The position numbers and the translations under genes were made by a program. The notes under the pieces are model-generated. The model was not told the origin of the DNA. It did no database searches and saw only the letters and a program-made list of their open reading frames with translations. Shown one piece after another: positions 8,434-16,647 of a stretch of 64,000 nt of DNA (positions are counted from its first letter, which is position 1; every line of letters begins with the position of its first letter). Source of the DNA: Streptomyces diastatochromogenes (GTDB lineage: Bacteria > Actinomycetota > Actinomycetes > Streptomycetales > Streptomycetaceae); contig NZ_MCGQ01000026.1 of assembly GCF_002242805.1 (NCBI RefSeq), positions 1 through 64,000 on the forward strand. The letters are read 5' to 3'.

Positions 8434-8778
8434 ATGACGTTGAAGCGCGTGGTGTTGGTCGTGACGTGCGTCGTGGTCGCTGTCCTGGGTTGGGTGTTCG
8501 CCGTCTCGCAGTGGGAGACAGCGAACCGGATAGCGACGGTGGCTTCCGCTCTCGCAGGTGTGGCAGCGGTGGGCATCGGAATCTGGGCAGCGCTCCCTGG
8601 CGCCAGCCAATCAGCCATTGTCGTTCGCGAAACCAGCACCGCTAAGACAGCAGGTAAGGGCAACGCGGTCACGGGTTATCACGGGAGCGGATCTGCGCGC
8701 CCCGTCACCGTTGAGCGGACAGGCGATGCCGAAGCGACCGGAGACGGCGACGCCATCAGCGGGTACAGCGAGAAGTAG
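8434..8778 (+). CDS. Small two-helix membrane protein with Gly-rich tail
   Basis: A 114-aa protein with two predicted membrane helices at about residues 4-24 and 32-54. A Gly/Thr/Ala-rich soluble tail follows, containing 'GNAVTGYHGSGS' and 'GDGDAISGYSEK'. The start is ATG 8434; the longer frame upstream reads old transposase sequence. The tail motif (S/T)GY recurs near the N-terminus of the STAND protein encoded 26 bp downstream ('VSISGYHSGD'), which suggests that the two proteins dock or share a repeat fold. The pair probably forms one transcription unit in which this protein anchors or signals for the ATPase at the membrane (inference). Confidence 0.65.
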   Translation: MTLKRVVLVVTCVVVAVLGWVFAVSQWETANRIATVASALAGVAAVGIGIWAALPGASQSAIVVRETSTAKTAGKGNAVTGYHGSGSARPVTVERTGDAEATGDGDAISGYSEK

Positions 8779-8804
8779 CCCAGGGCATCGGCAGGGGGAG
8801 CGGT

Positions 8805-11800
8805 ATGGCAGGACGGCGGGGTATCGAGGTTCGGGATACGGGTCAAGCGACTTCTGGGCCGGCAGGAGTATCGATCAGCGGATACCACAGCGGCGACATC
8901 ACGACCGTGCATGTGCATGGGCGGGAGCCGGTCCCGTGGCCGCATCAGGTCGGTGTCCTTCCCCGCGAAGCTGCGGCCTTCCAGAGACGAGATGAGACCG
9001 ACCAACTGCGGGCCGCGGTGACCAACGGCGGCACCGCAGTGCTGTGCCAGGTGCTACGCGGCACCGGCGGTGTCGGCAAGACCCAGCTCGCCGCCCACTA
9101 CGCGCGGCAGGCGTGGACTGGGGAGGAATTGGATGTGCTGGTCTGGGTCAGCGCGAGCAGCCGCCCCGCCATCGTCTCCGCCTTCGCCCAGGCCGCCGAA
9201 GAACTCCTCGCCCACGAACCTGGTGACCCCGAGCGATCCGCACAGGCGTTCCTGGGATGGCTTGAACCCAAGCCGCCAGGATCTGAGCGCGTGTGCCGAT
9301 GGCTGGTCGTACTGGACGATGTCGCCGACCCCGCTGACGTGACCGGGCTTTGGCCGGCGAAGAATCCGTACGGCCGCACGGTGGTCACCACGCGGCGTCG
9401 CGATGTCGCTCTGCCTGGACATCGGATCGACCTCGGGGTATTCACTCCGGATCAGGCAGTCGCCTATCTAGTTGACTTCCTTGCCGAGCACGGGCGGCAC
9501 GATGATCCCGACGAGATCCGTGCGCTGGCCCAGGATCTCGGCTACCTGCCGCTAGCCCTTTCGCAGGCTGCTGCCTACATCGTCGATGCCGGCATTCCCG
9601 TCGGCTGCTCACGATGTGCCCACCGACAGTGCCCCAGCTACCGCCGCCGACTCGCCGGCCGCGCCACCAGCCTCGCCAGCATGCTGCCCGAGCCCGGCAC
9701 GCTGCCAGACGACCAGAACACCACCGTGGCCGCCACATGGTCGCTGTCGATCGAACGTGCTGACAGCCTCAACCCCGCCGGTCTCGCCCGTCCCGCGCTT
9801 CAGCTCACTGCGATGTTGGATCCGAACGACATTCCCCAGAGCGTCCTGACCAGTGAGCCCGCCCGGACCTACCTCGCTCGGCACCGTGCCCAGGCTGTAA
9901 CTGAGCAGAGCACCGCAGATGAAGTGACGGAGCTGGACGTGTGGGGCGCACTTCGTGCTCTGCACCGTCTGAGCCTCATCGACCACGATCCCGAGTCTCC
10001 ACAGCAGTCAGTGCGCATTCACCAGCTCATCCAACGCGCCACCCGCGACACTCTCAGCCCTCAGGAGCACCGCCAGACCGTCCGCGCCGCTGGTGACGCC
10101 TTACTCGAGGTCTGGCCCGACCCCCACCTCCCACTAGCTCAGACCCTGAGAGCCAACGCACAAGCCCTCATCTACTGCGCTGGAGACGCCCTTTTCAGCG
10201 GGAGTAAGCATCATCACCTGCTTATGCACGTTGGCGTTAGCTTGAGCAAGGCCGGCCAGTTCACCGCTGCCGTGGAGTACTTCCGGGATCTGGTGGACAG
10301 GGCTCGGGCTTCTCTCGGTCCGGACCATCCTGAGACCCTGCTTGCTCGGGACAACCTTGCCGCGAACCGAGGACAGGCAGGCGATGCGCGCGGTGCGGTG
10401 GAAGCTCTAGCTGAACTTCTGACCGCCCGGGTGCGGGTCCAGGGGCCCGACCATCCAGACACTCTGGACACTCGCACCGGTCTTGCTCGGTGGCGGGGGG
10501 AGGCTGGGGATGCGGCTGGAGCTGCCGACGCCTTCGCTGAACTGCTCACCGACCGGCTGCGGGTCCAGGGGCCCGACCATCCAGACACCCTTGGCACTCG
10601 AACCGGACTTGCTCTATGGCGGGGGAAGGCTGGGGATGCGGCCGGAGCTGCCGAAGCCTTCGCTGAACTGCTCACCGACCAGCTGCGGATCCAAGGACCC
10701 CACCACCCAGACACTCTGGATACTCGCCACGCCATCGCGGATTGGCACGGGCGCGCGGGGCATGCCACCAGGGCTGCCGAGGCCCTGGCCGAACTACTGG
10801 CAGACCGGGTTGGGGCTCTCGGCCCTGACCACCCCCAGACCCTGAGCGACCGATCCTGCTTGGCAAGGTGGCGGGGGGAGGCTGGGGATGCGGCTGGAGC
10901 TGCCGAAGCCTTCGCCGAACTGCTCACCGACCGCCTGCGGGTCCAGGGGCCCGACCACCCAGACACTCTGGACACTCGCATTGATCTTGCTCGGTGGCGG
11001 GGGGAGGCTGGGGATGCGGCTGGAGCTGCCGAAGCCTTCGCCGAACTGCTCACCGACCGCCTGCGGATCCAAGGACCCGACCACCCCAGCACCTTGCGGG
11101 CCCGCCGTGGGCTGGCTGTCTGGCGTGCGGATGCTGGGGATGCGGCCGGAGCTGCCGAGGCCCTGGCCAAACTGCTCACCGACCATCAGCGGGTCCAGGG
11201 GCCCGACCACCCAGACACTCTGGACACTCGCTATTGGCTGGCCAGATGCCGGGGCGATGCTGGGGATGCGGCCGGAGCTGCCGACGCCTTCGCCGAACTA
11301 CTCACCGACCAGCTGCGGATCCAAGGACCCCACCACCCAGACACTCTGGACACTCGCACCGGTCTTGCTCGGTGGCGGGGGGAGGCTGGGGATGCGGCTG
11401 GAGCTGCCGACGCCTTCGCCGAACTGCTCACCGACCGCCTGCGGATCCAGGGGCCCGACCACCCCAGCACTCTGGACACTCGCTATTGGCTGGCCAGATG
11501 CCGGGGCGATGCTGGGGATGCGGCCGGAGCTGCCGACGCCCTGGCCGAACTACTCACCGACCAGCTGCGGATCCAAGGACCCCACCACCCAGATACGTTG
11601 AGTACGCAGGACGAGGTCGCTTACTGGATGGCCATACGACGGGGAGAGGCTGGGGATGCGGCCGGAGCTGCCGAGGCCCTGGCCGAACTACTGGTTGTCC
11701 GGCTCCAAAAGCATGGACCCCACCACCACAGCACCCTGAGAACGAAAGACCAGCTCGCCCACTGGCGGAGGCGAGGCTCGATAGAGGCCGTTGCTCATCT

Positions 11801-11813
11801 ATCGACCGATTGA
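8805..11813 (+). CDS. STAND ATPase: NB-ARC domain with C-terminal TPR array
   Basis: A 1002-aa signal-transducing NTPase. Residues 1-40 carry a short 'SISGYHSGD' segment shared with the upstream membrane protein. The NB-ARC domain follows, with P-loop 'GTGGVGKT' (86-93), Walker B 'WLVVLDD' (166-172), and 'VVTTRRRDV' as the sensor region near 195. A winged-helix-like region lies at about 310-410. From about residue 475 there are some 12 TPR-like repeats of 42 aa, each ending in G-P-(D/H)-H-P-x-T-L, of the kinesin-light-chain type. Proteins of this build sense ligands through the repeats and oligomerise with ATP; several relatives act in anti-phage defence. No effector domain is fused here, so the effector may be the membrane protein. 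A good RBS (AGGGGGAG) precedes ATG 8805. Confidence 0.88.
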   Translation: MAGRRGIEVRDTGQATSGPAGVSISGYHSGDITTVHVHGREPVPWPHQVGVLPREAAAFQRRDETDQLRAAVTNGGTAVLCQVLRGTGGVGKTQLAAHYARQAWTGEELDVLVWVSASSRPAIVSAFAQAAEELLAHEPGDPERSAQAFLGWLEPKPPGSERVCRWLVVLDDVADPADVTGLWPAKNPYGRTVVTTRRRDVALPGHRIDLGVFTPDQAVAYLVDFLAEHGRHDDPDEIRALAQDLGYLPLALSQAAAYIVDAGIPVGCSRCAHRQCPSYRRRLAGRATSLASMLPEPGTLPDDQNTTVAATWSLSIERADSLNPAGLARPALQLTAMLDPNDIPQSVLTSEPARTYLARHRAQAVTEQSTADEVTELDVWGALRALHRLSLIDHDPESPQQSVRIHQLIQRATRDTLSPQEHRQTVRAAGDALLEVWPDPHLPLAQTLRANAQALIYCAGDALFSGSKHHHLLMHVGVSLSKAGQFTAAVEYFRDLVDRARASLGPDHPETLLARDNLAANRGQAGDARGAVEALAELLTARVRVQGPDHPDTLDTRTGLARWRGEAGDAAGAADAFAELLTDRLRVQGPDHPDTLGTRTGLALWRGKAGDAAGAAEAFAELLTDQLRIQGPHHPDTLDTRHAIADWHGRAGHATRAAEALAELLADRVGALGPDHPQTLSDRSCLARWRGEAGDAAGAAEAFAELLTDRLRVQGPDHPDTLDTRIDLARWRGEAGDAAGAAEAFAELLTDRLRIQGPDHPSTLRARRGLAVWRADAGDAAGAAEALAKLLTDHQRVQGPDHPDTLDTRYWLARCRGDAGDAAGAADAFAELLTDQLRIQGPHHPDTLDTRTGLARWRGEAGDAAGAADAFAELLTDRLRIQGPDHPSTLDTRYWLARCRGDAGDAAGAADALAELLTDQLRIQGPHHPDTLSTQDEVAYWMAIRRGEAGDAAGAAEALAELLVVRLQKHGPHHHSTLRTKDQLAHWRRRGSIEAVAHLSTD
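10390..11770 (+). repeat. 126-bp tandem coding repeats of the TPR array
   Basis: The DNA encoding the TPRs is itself repetitive with a 126-bp period. For example, a block starting GGTGGCGGGGGGAGGCTGGG occurs at about 10489, 10867, 10993 and 11371, offset by multiples of 126. The near identity, including silent positions, indicates recent unit duplication or gene conversion. Confidence 0.85.
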
Positions 11814-11936
11814 TGAGCAAGATCAGTAAGCGGCGGCGCGCGGCCGGATCGACGTCAAATCATGCCCATAAAACGATGTCAGAAAGTCGATGTGCGCAAG
11901 AACTTGAGGGGCACCGTTTTCTGTACGATCTGGGGG

Positions 11937-12145
11937 GTGCAGCCACCCCAGGGCGACGACACCGCTGATCTCCTCGCCCCGGTACCGGCCGTACGGACCG
12001 GCGGCCTCGTGGGATACGCACGCGTGTCCAGTAAAGGGCAGTTGCTCGACCGGCAGATCCACGGACTCACCGAAGCAGGGTGCATCCGGATCTTCGCCGA
12101 CAAGAAGTCCGGCAAGAACGCCGAACGCGAGGAACTGTGGAAGGC
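11937..12145 (+). pseudogene. Tn3-type resolvase (TnpR) N-terminal fragment
   Basis: GTG 11937 opens a frame with the serine-recombinase start 'GLVGYARVSSKGQLLDRQI', where the catalytic Ser lies in ARVSS. It continues through 'EAGCIRIFADKKSGKNAERE'. After 'ELWKA', at about 12143, similarity stops abruptly and the frame enters IS630 debris, so about two thirds of the enzyme is missing. The 110 bp upstream contain repeated GATGTCA/CGATGT-like elements, which could be remains of a res site. It is probably the partner of the decayed TnpA at 7450-8340. Confidence 0.8.
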
Positions 12146-12154
12146 AAAGGTGTC

Positions 12155-12591
12155 ACGTCCTTTGCCACGGTGTTTGCGGTGGCGGCGCGGCCAGTAGATC
12201 AGACGGGAGGACCAGCGGCGCCAGGAACGGCCACGCACCCGCACCACCGGCGTGTGCCCACGCCGGCCCCAGGTGCGGGCGCGTGGCGGCGTCATCGAGA
12301 ACCCGGCCTCGTCCTCGAAGACGATGTACGCCCCCAGCGCCGCCGCAGTCAGGCGAACTGGCCATCGGACAGCTTGGGAAGTTTCGGTGGCCCCGTGGAG
12401 GCGAGGGCGTCCAATCCGCCCTCCCGCCAGGCGCGGCGCCAGCGTTCCACCGACCGCTCACTCACCCGCAGATCCTTCGCGATCACTGCGGTCTTCTCAC
12501 CACGAGCGAACAGCTCGCCTGCCTCGTACCGGATCCGCTCGCGAAACTGCCGCCGCTCCGCAGTCAGCCCACCACCCTGCGCGTACCGCAT
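12155..12591 (-). pseudogene. IS630-family transposase remnant
   Basis: Reading the minus strand from 12591, 80 residues give the helix-turn-helix head ('KTAVIAKDLRVSERSVERWRRAW') and stop at 12349. In other frames to about 12155 come 'AYIVFEDEAG' (the second Asp/Glu region of the DDE core) and 'MTPPRARTWGRRGHTPVVRV', both typical of IS630. The central part is deleted and the C-terminus is missing. Confidence 0.8.
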
Positions 12592-12651
12592 ACCACCGGC
12601 CTACCGCAGGGATCACCACCCGTCACCGCCCCCGACAACAATCCGAAGAGA

Positions 12652-12830
12652 TCAGTAACGGACGGCTTCCCAGTCCACGCCGGGCATCTCCCGCAACGCC
12701 CGGACCTCACCGAGTTTGAACAGGGTGACGGTGACGGTGCGGTACCGGCCCACGGGCTGCTCGTAGCTACTGGCCGCCTCGATCCAGCCGGCGGCACGTG
12801 AGGCCCTGACCCGCTTCGATACCGCGGTCG
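12652..12830 (-). pseudogene. C-terminal piece of a small DNA-binding-like protein
   Basis: About 55 residues read 'VSKRVRASRAAGWIEAAS...' and end in 'FKLGEVRALREMPGVDWEAVRY'. This looks like the tail of a winged or MerR-like accessory protein seen on actinobacterial elements. Its 5' part has been replaced by the IS5 fragment at 12838-13023. The family is not firmly recognised. Confidence 0.35.
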
Positions 12831-12837
12831 AGGCCGG

Positions 12838-13023
12838 TGGGACAACCTGCCCGAGGGGCAGCAGGCCGTCAACCGCTCGCAGGCCAAGATCCGAGCCCTG
12901 GTAGAACCCGCGGTCGCCACATTCAAGACCTGTCGCCTCCTGCGCAAGCTCCGGTGCTCGACCACCCGCATCACCAGCCTCGTCCAAGCCGTCTTCACCC
13001 TCAACCTCACCTGCTCAAACTGA
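12838..13023 (+). pseudogene. IS5-family transposase C-terminal fragment
   Basis: The last 61 codons of a DDE transposase remain: 'NLPEGQQAVNRSQAKIRALV' through 'RLLRKLRCSTTRITSLVQAV' to a TGA at 13021. The following GGTTGGAAAAGGCTCACTCAG resembles the element's terminal repeat. Everything upstream has been lost. Confidence 0.8.
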
Positions 13024-13036
13024 GGTTGGAAAAGGC

Positions 13037-13276
13037 TCACTCAGTGCGATAGCCCCACTCCTCCCACACTATGCGCTTCCAATCGCGCTCCTCCTGCTCG
13101 CGTCGCACGCTACGACGGTGTTGGACTTCGACGGCCGTGGCCAGGCCGATGGAAGTGCCAACCACCGCGCTGAATGCGGCCCAGACTCCGAACAGAGAGG
13201 CCAGAAGGAGTGCTCCACCCCCAAAGAGGAGTAGGCCCGCAGCAACAGCCGCTGGATGGTTTCCCGGCCGCGGCAT
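13037..13276 (-). CDS. Small membrane protein, 79 aa
   Basis: From ATG 13276 the protein has two hydrophobic segments (about residues 8-28 and 30-48). A highly charged tail with 'RREQEERDWKRIVWEEWGY' follows. The C-terminus faces the cytoplasm if the positive-inside rule holds. A longer upstream frame adds 19 residues without protein-like character. No family is recognised. It is isolated between transposase debris and the radical SAM gene. Confidence 0.5.
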   Translation of the reverse strand: MPRPGNHPAAVAAGLLLFGGGALLLASLFGVWAAFSAVVGTSIGLATAVEVQHRRSVRREQEERDWKRIVWEEWGYRTE

Positions 13277-13603
13277 TACTGAGAGCCGGGCTCTCGTTCC
13301 GAAGGCCTCGCATCTGCAGGGCAGGGGTGGCATATCAGGATTGGCATGGTTCGTCTGCCTCCACTCAGAGTCTGTTGAGCTCTGGGGATGTCAAGGTGAC
13401 TGCATCCCCAACCGGAGCCATCTGTAACGGGCCGCGGAGAGCGCGTCAACGTGGCCTTGAGGAACGCGTCAGCGCTGTAAGGCGAGTGTCGAACCGGATG
13501 ACATGATGGGTCTGCCCCAGCTACGGGGAAGGCCGAAGGGCCGGTGCTGTTCTTCATCAGCGGGCCGGCAGTGGCAGCTCGCGCAGCCGTTCGGGCGGCA
13601 TCG

Positions 13604-14512
13604 TCAGAGCCCCGGCCGCTTGGTCGGCGTAGGGAGATCCAGGGTCTCTGCCCGGAGTTGCCCGCAGGCGGCGGTCGTCTCCCTGCCTGCTGACAAGTGG
13701 TGGGACACGGTCCAGCCGCTCAAATCGCGGGAGAGGGCGGCGATGAACTGCTCTTCCCTCGAGCTTGGGTGCAGCGGGCTGCCCTGCACGGGATTGAAGC
13801 TGGAGAGCCTCAGTATGAGGAACCTTCCTGCGTAGGGAGCGAGCAGTTCGGCGAGCGCTGCCTCGTCCTCCGGTCGCGTGTTGTGGTCGCAGAGGACGTA
13901 GTTCAGCACCACCGGGCGTAAATCAGCAACGGCTGCCCACAGCGGAAGGACGGTTGAAGGGTCGTCCGCGCGGGGGATGATCACCCTGCGCTGAGCAGTG
14001 TTGGCCCCGTGGAGGGAGAACATGAGGCGGTCAGGGAGCCAGGAGTTGGGCTTCAAGAGGCTTCGCACCCATGCCCGCGGGGCGATGCTGGTCACCTTCA
14101 CCTGCTGAGCCAGTCCTCGTCCAACGATTGTTCTGGCAGCGGTGGTGACGTGAGCCCAGTTGGCGGAAGCTTCTCCGACCCCCGCGAAGTCCACCCAGAC
14201 CAAGGGCCCTTGCTGTGCCCTCACCCGCTCCTGCAGGTGCTCTACCGCAGCGGTGATCTCTTCTGCGTTCAGGTTTCGCACGAAGGGCGTGCGCGCGAAG
14301 GTGGTGGCGCAGTGCGTGCAGCCTTGCCTGCACCCAGCCTGGGCCGACATGCACATCGAATAGGCTCCGTGCTCTCCTTCCCAGAGTTGCACGGCTTCGA
14401 ACGTAGCCCTGTCCGAGGTTCTGAAGACGTGCTTGATGCTACGGTCGGGCGCCTTAGACGGCAGGCTTGAGAGGATTTTGACCATGGTTCCGGGCGCGGA
14501 TGTTTCCTCCAT
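13604..14512 (-). CDS. RlmN/Cfr-like radical SAM methyl synthase
   Basis: A 302-aa radical SAM enzyme of the RlmN/Cfr class. The cluster motif is C-x3-C-x2-C in 'AGCRQGCTHC'. The Cys seven residues before it ('CMSAQAGC') matches the methyl-carrying Cys of RlmN, and the C-terminal 'CGQLRAE' supplies the second catalytic Cys, so the full dual-Cys set is present. A diverged GxGE-like segment ('GVGEAS') and 'FSLHGAN' also match. It is about 60 residues shorter than housekeeping RlmN and lacks most of the N-terminal RNA-binding part, so it is a paralogue. Its target (23S A2503, a tRNA, or something else) cannot be read from sequence. ATG 14512 has GGAA 8 nt upstream. Confidence 0.85.
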   Translation of the reverse strand: MEETSAPGTMVKILSSLPSKAPDRSIKHVFRTSDRATFEAVQLWEGEHGAYSMCMSAQAGCRQGCTHCATTFARTPFVRNLNAEEITAAVEHLQERVRAQQGPLVWVDFAGVGEASANWAHVTTAARTIVGRGLAQQVKVTSIAPRAWVRSLLKPNSWLPDRLMFSLHGANTAQRRVIIPRADDPSTVLPLWAAVADLRPVVLNYVLCDHNTRPEDEAALAELLAPYAGRFLILRLSSFNPVQGSPLHPSSREEQFIAALSRDLSGWTVSHHLSAGRETTAACGQLRAETLDLPTPTKRPGL

Positions 14513-14599
14513 CGAGGGGATTCCTTCCCTGAGTCGCTCACGCAGGACCGATGGTGGTGAGTCGGGACAATGGTTCGCGACCGGTTTGGCATTCGCCGA

Positions 14600-14794
14600 T
14601 CACTCATACGTGCCAGGACCGCTATCGCAGGCTGGCAGAAATTTGGAAACGACATCTTCTAATTTGCGCTGGTAGGCATCGCGAGCGAGATCGCCCCTGC
14701 CCCTCGGAGCGTAGGCGATTCCATGCGTGACGCGACCAACGCAACGTATAGCTTGATCGCAGTCACCCAAAATCACTTCCGTTATATCGCCCAT
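14600..14794 (-). CDS. Small orphan ORF upstream of the RlmN-like gene
   Basis: A possible 64-aa protein ('MGDITEVILGDCDQAIRCVG...') on the same strand as, and 87 bp before, the radical SAM gene. A TGGAA motif lies 6 nt before ATG 14794. It is acidic, has three Cys residues and no membrane segment. Its local base composition is less GC-rich than its surroundings. No family is recognised and the coding status is uncertain. Confidence 0.35.
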   Translation of the reverse strand: MGDITEVILGDCDQAIRCVGRVTHGIAYAPRGRGDLARDAYQRKLEDVVSKFLPACDSGPGTYE

Positions 14795-15044
14795 TAAATT
14801 CCAGAAAAAGGGTCTGCAGATCTGCTGGCGTGGCTGGCGCTGCGGCCTGATGGTCGGTCTGTCACCTCCAGGGACCTACTGGTCCGAGGGAGCAGAGCCG
14901 TACGCCGAGCGGGCCGCTGCACCGGCAAGTCTGATGCGGCAGAGGTCGGAGTGAGGCCACTGGCGATGGAGGGTGGCCGTGGCGACTCATTGGCGTGATC
15001 TTGCTGTCGTAACCCTGCATGCCCCGCTATGCTCGGCAGCAACG

Positions 15045-15290
15045 CGTTGAAGGAGACAAGTAGCCGCGGGAACACGCGAGCAGAGAGAGCCGCTGGTAGC
15101 TGAGAAGGCGGTCTTGCGTCCCGAGGTGAAGACCCTCCTGAGTGCGGGGAGGAACGGCCTGATGGCAGGCCCAATGCTCCGCCGGCCGGCCCCCGTCATC
15201 GGGCACGAATGAGGCCGTGGCCTTTGGGCTTCGGTAAAGGCGCGGTGGCACCGCGAGTACCCCTTCTCGTCCGCGCCCCCAAGGGATCAT
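15045..15290 (+). promoter_or_regulatory. T-box riboswitch, aspartate type
   Basis: The leader of the downstream AspRS gene carries the T-box hallmarks. GGTGGCACCGCG at 15244-15255 matches the conserved T-box sequence. Its bulge reads TGGC, which pairs with a tRNA ending G-CCA; Asp and Asn tRNAs have discriminator G73. A stem-I start resembling the family lies at about 15050 (GGAGACAAGTAG), with AGAGAGCCG near 15085. GAAGACC places a GAC (Asp) specifier at 15131-15133. GGCGCGG (15239-15245) can pair with CCGCGCC (15271-15277), the alternative hairpin that the T-box would disrupt. A -10-like TATGCT at 15028-15033 would start transcription just upstream. Uncharged tRNA-Asp should switch the gene on. 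Confidence 0.8.
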
Positions 15291-15314
15291 GACGACGCCC
15301 CTGGGAGGGCTGCG

Positions 15315-16637
15315 ATGATCCACACAACTAGCCGTGTACTGGTGTCTGGCCTGCGAGAACATGTCGGTCAGACCGTTTCCGTGTCGGGCTGGGTGAACAC
15401 GCTCCGCCTGCAGAGCAAGATGCAGTTCGTCGTGGTGCGTGACCACACCGGGATGGTGCAGGTCACCCATAAACGCAGCGGCGAGGGCGACGAGGTTGAG
15501 GCTGCGCTGGAGGGGCTGACGCCGGAGTCTGCGGTCCGGATCACCGGTCGCGTGGTCGACAACCCGATCGTGAAGCTCGGTGGCCTGGAGATCATCCCGG
15601 AATCGGTCGAGGTTCTGAACCGGGCTGAGACTCCACTACCCATCGACGAGCAGACCGGGCTCGAACACCGCATGGACTGGCGGTTCCTCGACGTACGGCG
15701 CCGCCCCCAGGCGCAGCTGCTGTTCGCTGTGCAGACCACGTTCGAGCAGGGGATGCGCGAGTACGCCTATCGGCAGGGGTGCACCGAGATGCACACCCCC
15801 AAGCTGATGGGGACCGCGTCGGAGTCCGGCGCAGAAGTGTTCAAGCTCGGCTACTTCGACCGCTCCGCTTACCTGGCGCAGTCGCCTCAGTTCTTCAAGC
15901 AGATGGCGATCTCCTCGGGCATCGACAAGGTCTTCGAGATCGGGCCCGTCTTCCGCGCTGAGCCATCGTTCACCTCGCGGCACGCCACCGAGTTCACCGG
16001 TGTGGACGTGGAGTTGGCGTGGATCGACGGGGTCGAGGACGTGATGGCGTTCGAGGAGCAGATGCTCGCCTATGCCATTGCCAAGGTGGCCGACACGCAC
16101 GGTGAGGCAATCCAGGAGACGTTCGGGGTCGAGGTCACGGTGCCGACGACACCGTTCCCGCGGATCACGATGGCCGAGACGCAGGAGATCCTGCGGGCCA
16201 AGGGCTGGGACCCGGCGGGCGTGAAGGACGACCTGGACCCGGAGGGTGAGCGCGGGATCGCAGCACACATCAAAGAGCAGACAGGGCACGAGTGGGTGTT
16301 CGTCACCCATTACCCGACGAGCATCCGGCCCTTCTACCATATGCGGCCGGCCGGCAACCCGAGCGTGACGCTCAGCTTCGACCTGCTGTGGAAGGGGTTG
16401 GAGGTCACCACCGGTGCGCAGCGCGAGCACCGCTACGACGTGCTTCAGAAGCAGGCGGCGGAGAAGGGCATGAGCACCGAGCCGATGCAGGACTACCTGA
16501 ACGCCTTCCGGTACGGCTGTCCTCCGCACGGCGGGCTGGGCATGGGGCTCGGGCGGGTCCTTATGGTGATGCTGGGCCTCGACTCGATCCGCGAGGCCAC
16601 GTTCCTGTTCCGTGGTCCGAACCGGCTCACCCCGTAG
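15315..16637 (+). CDS. aspS: Archaeal-type aspartate--tRNA(Asp/Asn) ligase paralogue
   Basis: A 440-aa class II synthetase. The N-terminal OB fold (about 1-105: 'SVSGWVNTLRLQSKMQFVVVRD') recognises the anticodon. The catalytic core has motif 2 'GPVFRAEPSFTSRHATEFTGVDVE' (split across residues 206-229) and motif 3 'GLGMGLGRVLMVMLGL'. It is short and lacks the bacterial GAD insertion domain, so it belongs to the archaeal/eukaryotic AspRS group, which often also charges tRNA-Asn. Streptomyces has a longer bacterial AspRS as its housekeeping enzyme, so this is likely a second copy. ATG 15315 follows GGGAGGG and a T-box leader. It converges on a radical SAM/JmjC operon and shares its terminator. 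It could provide resistance to an AspRS inhibitor, or feed Asp-tRNA to a modification pathway. Confidence 0.9.
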   Translation: MIHTTSRVLVSGLREHVGQTVSVSGWVNTLRLQSKMQFVVVRDHTGMVQVTHKRSGEGDEVEAALEGLTPESAVRITGRVVDNPIVKLGGLEIIPESVEVLNRAETPLPIDEQTGLEHRMDWRFLDVRRRPQAQLLFAVQTTFEQGMREYAYRQGCTEMHTPKLMGTASESGAEVFKLGYFDRSAYLAQSPQFFKQMAISSGIDKVFEIGPVFRAEPSFTSRHATEFTGVDVELAWIDGVEDVMAFEEQMLAYAIAKVADTHGEAIQETFGVEVTVPTTPFPRITMAETQEILRAKGWDPAGVKDDLDPEGERGIAAHIKEQTGHEWVFVTHYPTSIRPFYHMRPAGNPSVTLSFDLLWKGLEVTTGAQREHRYDVLQKQAAEKGMSTEPMQDYLNAFRYGCPPHGGLGMGLGRVLMVMLGLDSIREATFLFRGPNRLTP

Positions 16638-16647
16638 TCACCGCCAA

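Noticed and set aside
10214..11179. Long Ser/Ala/Arg/Pro-rich open frames opposite and within the TPR array
   Set aside because: They are artefacts of the 126-bp repeat and high GC. The in-frame protein with TPR signatures explains the region.
10390..11770. Tandem repeats considered as a CRISPR array
   Set aside because: The units are 126 bp, contiguous and coding, with no unique spacers and no cas genes.
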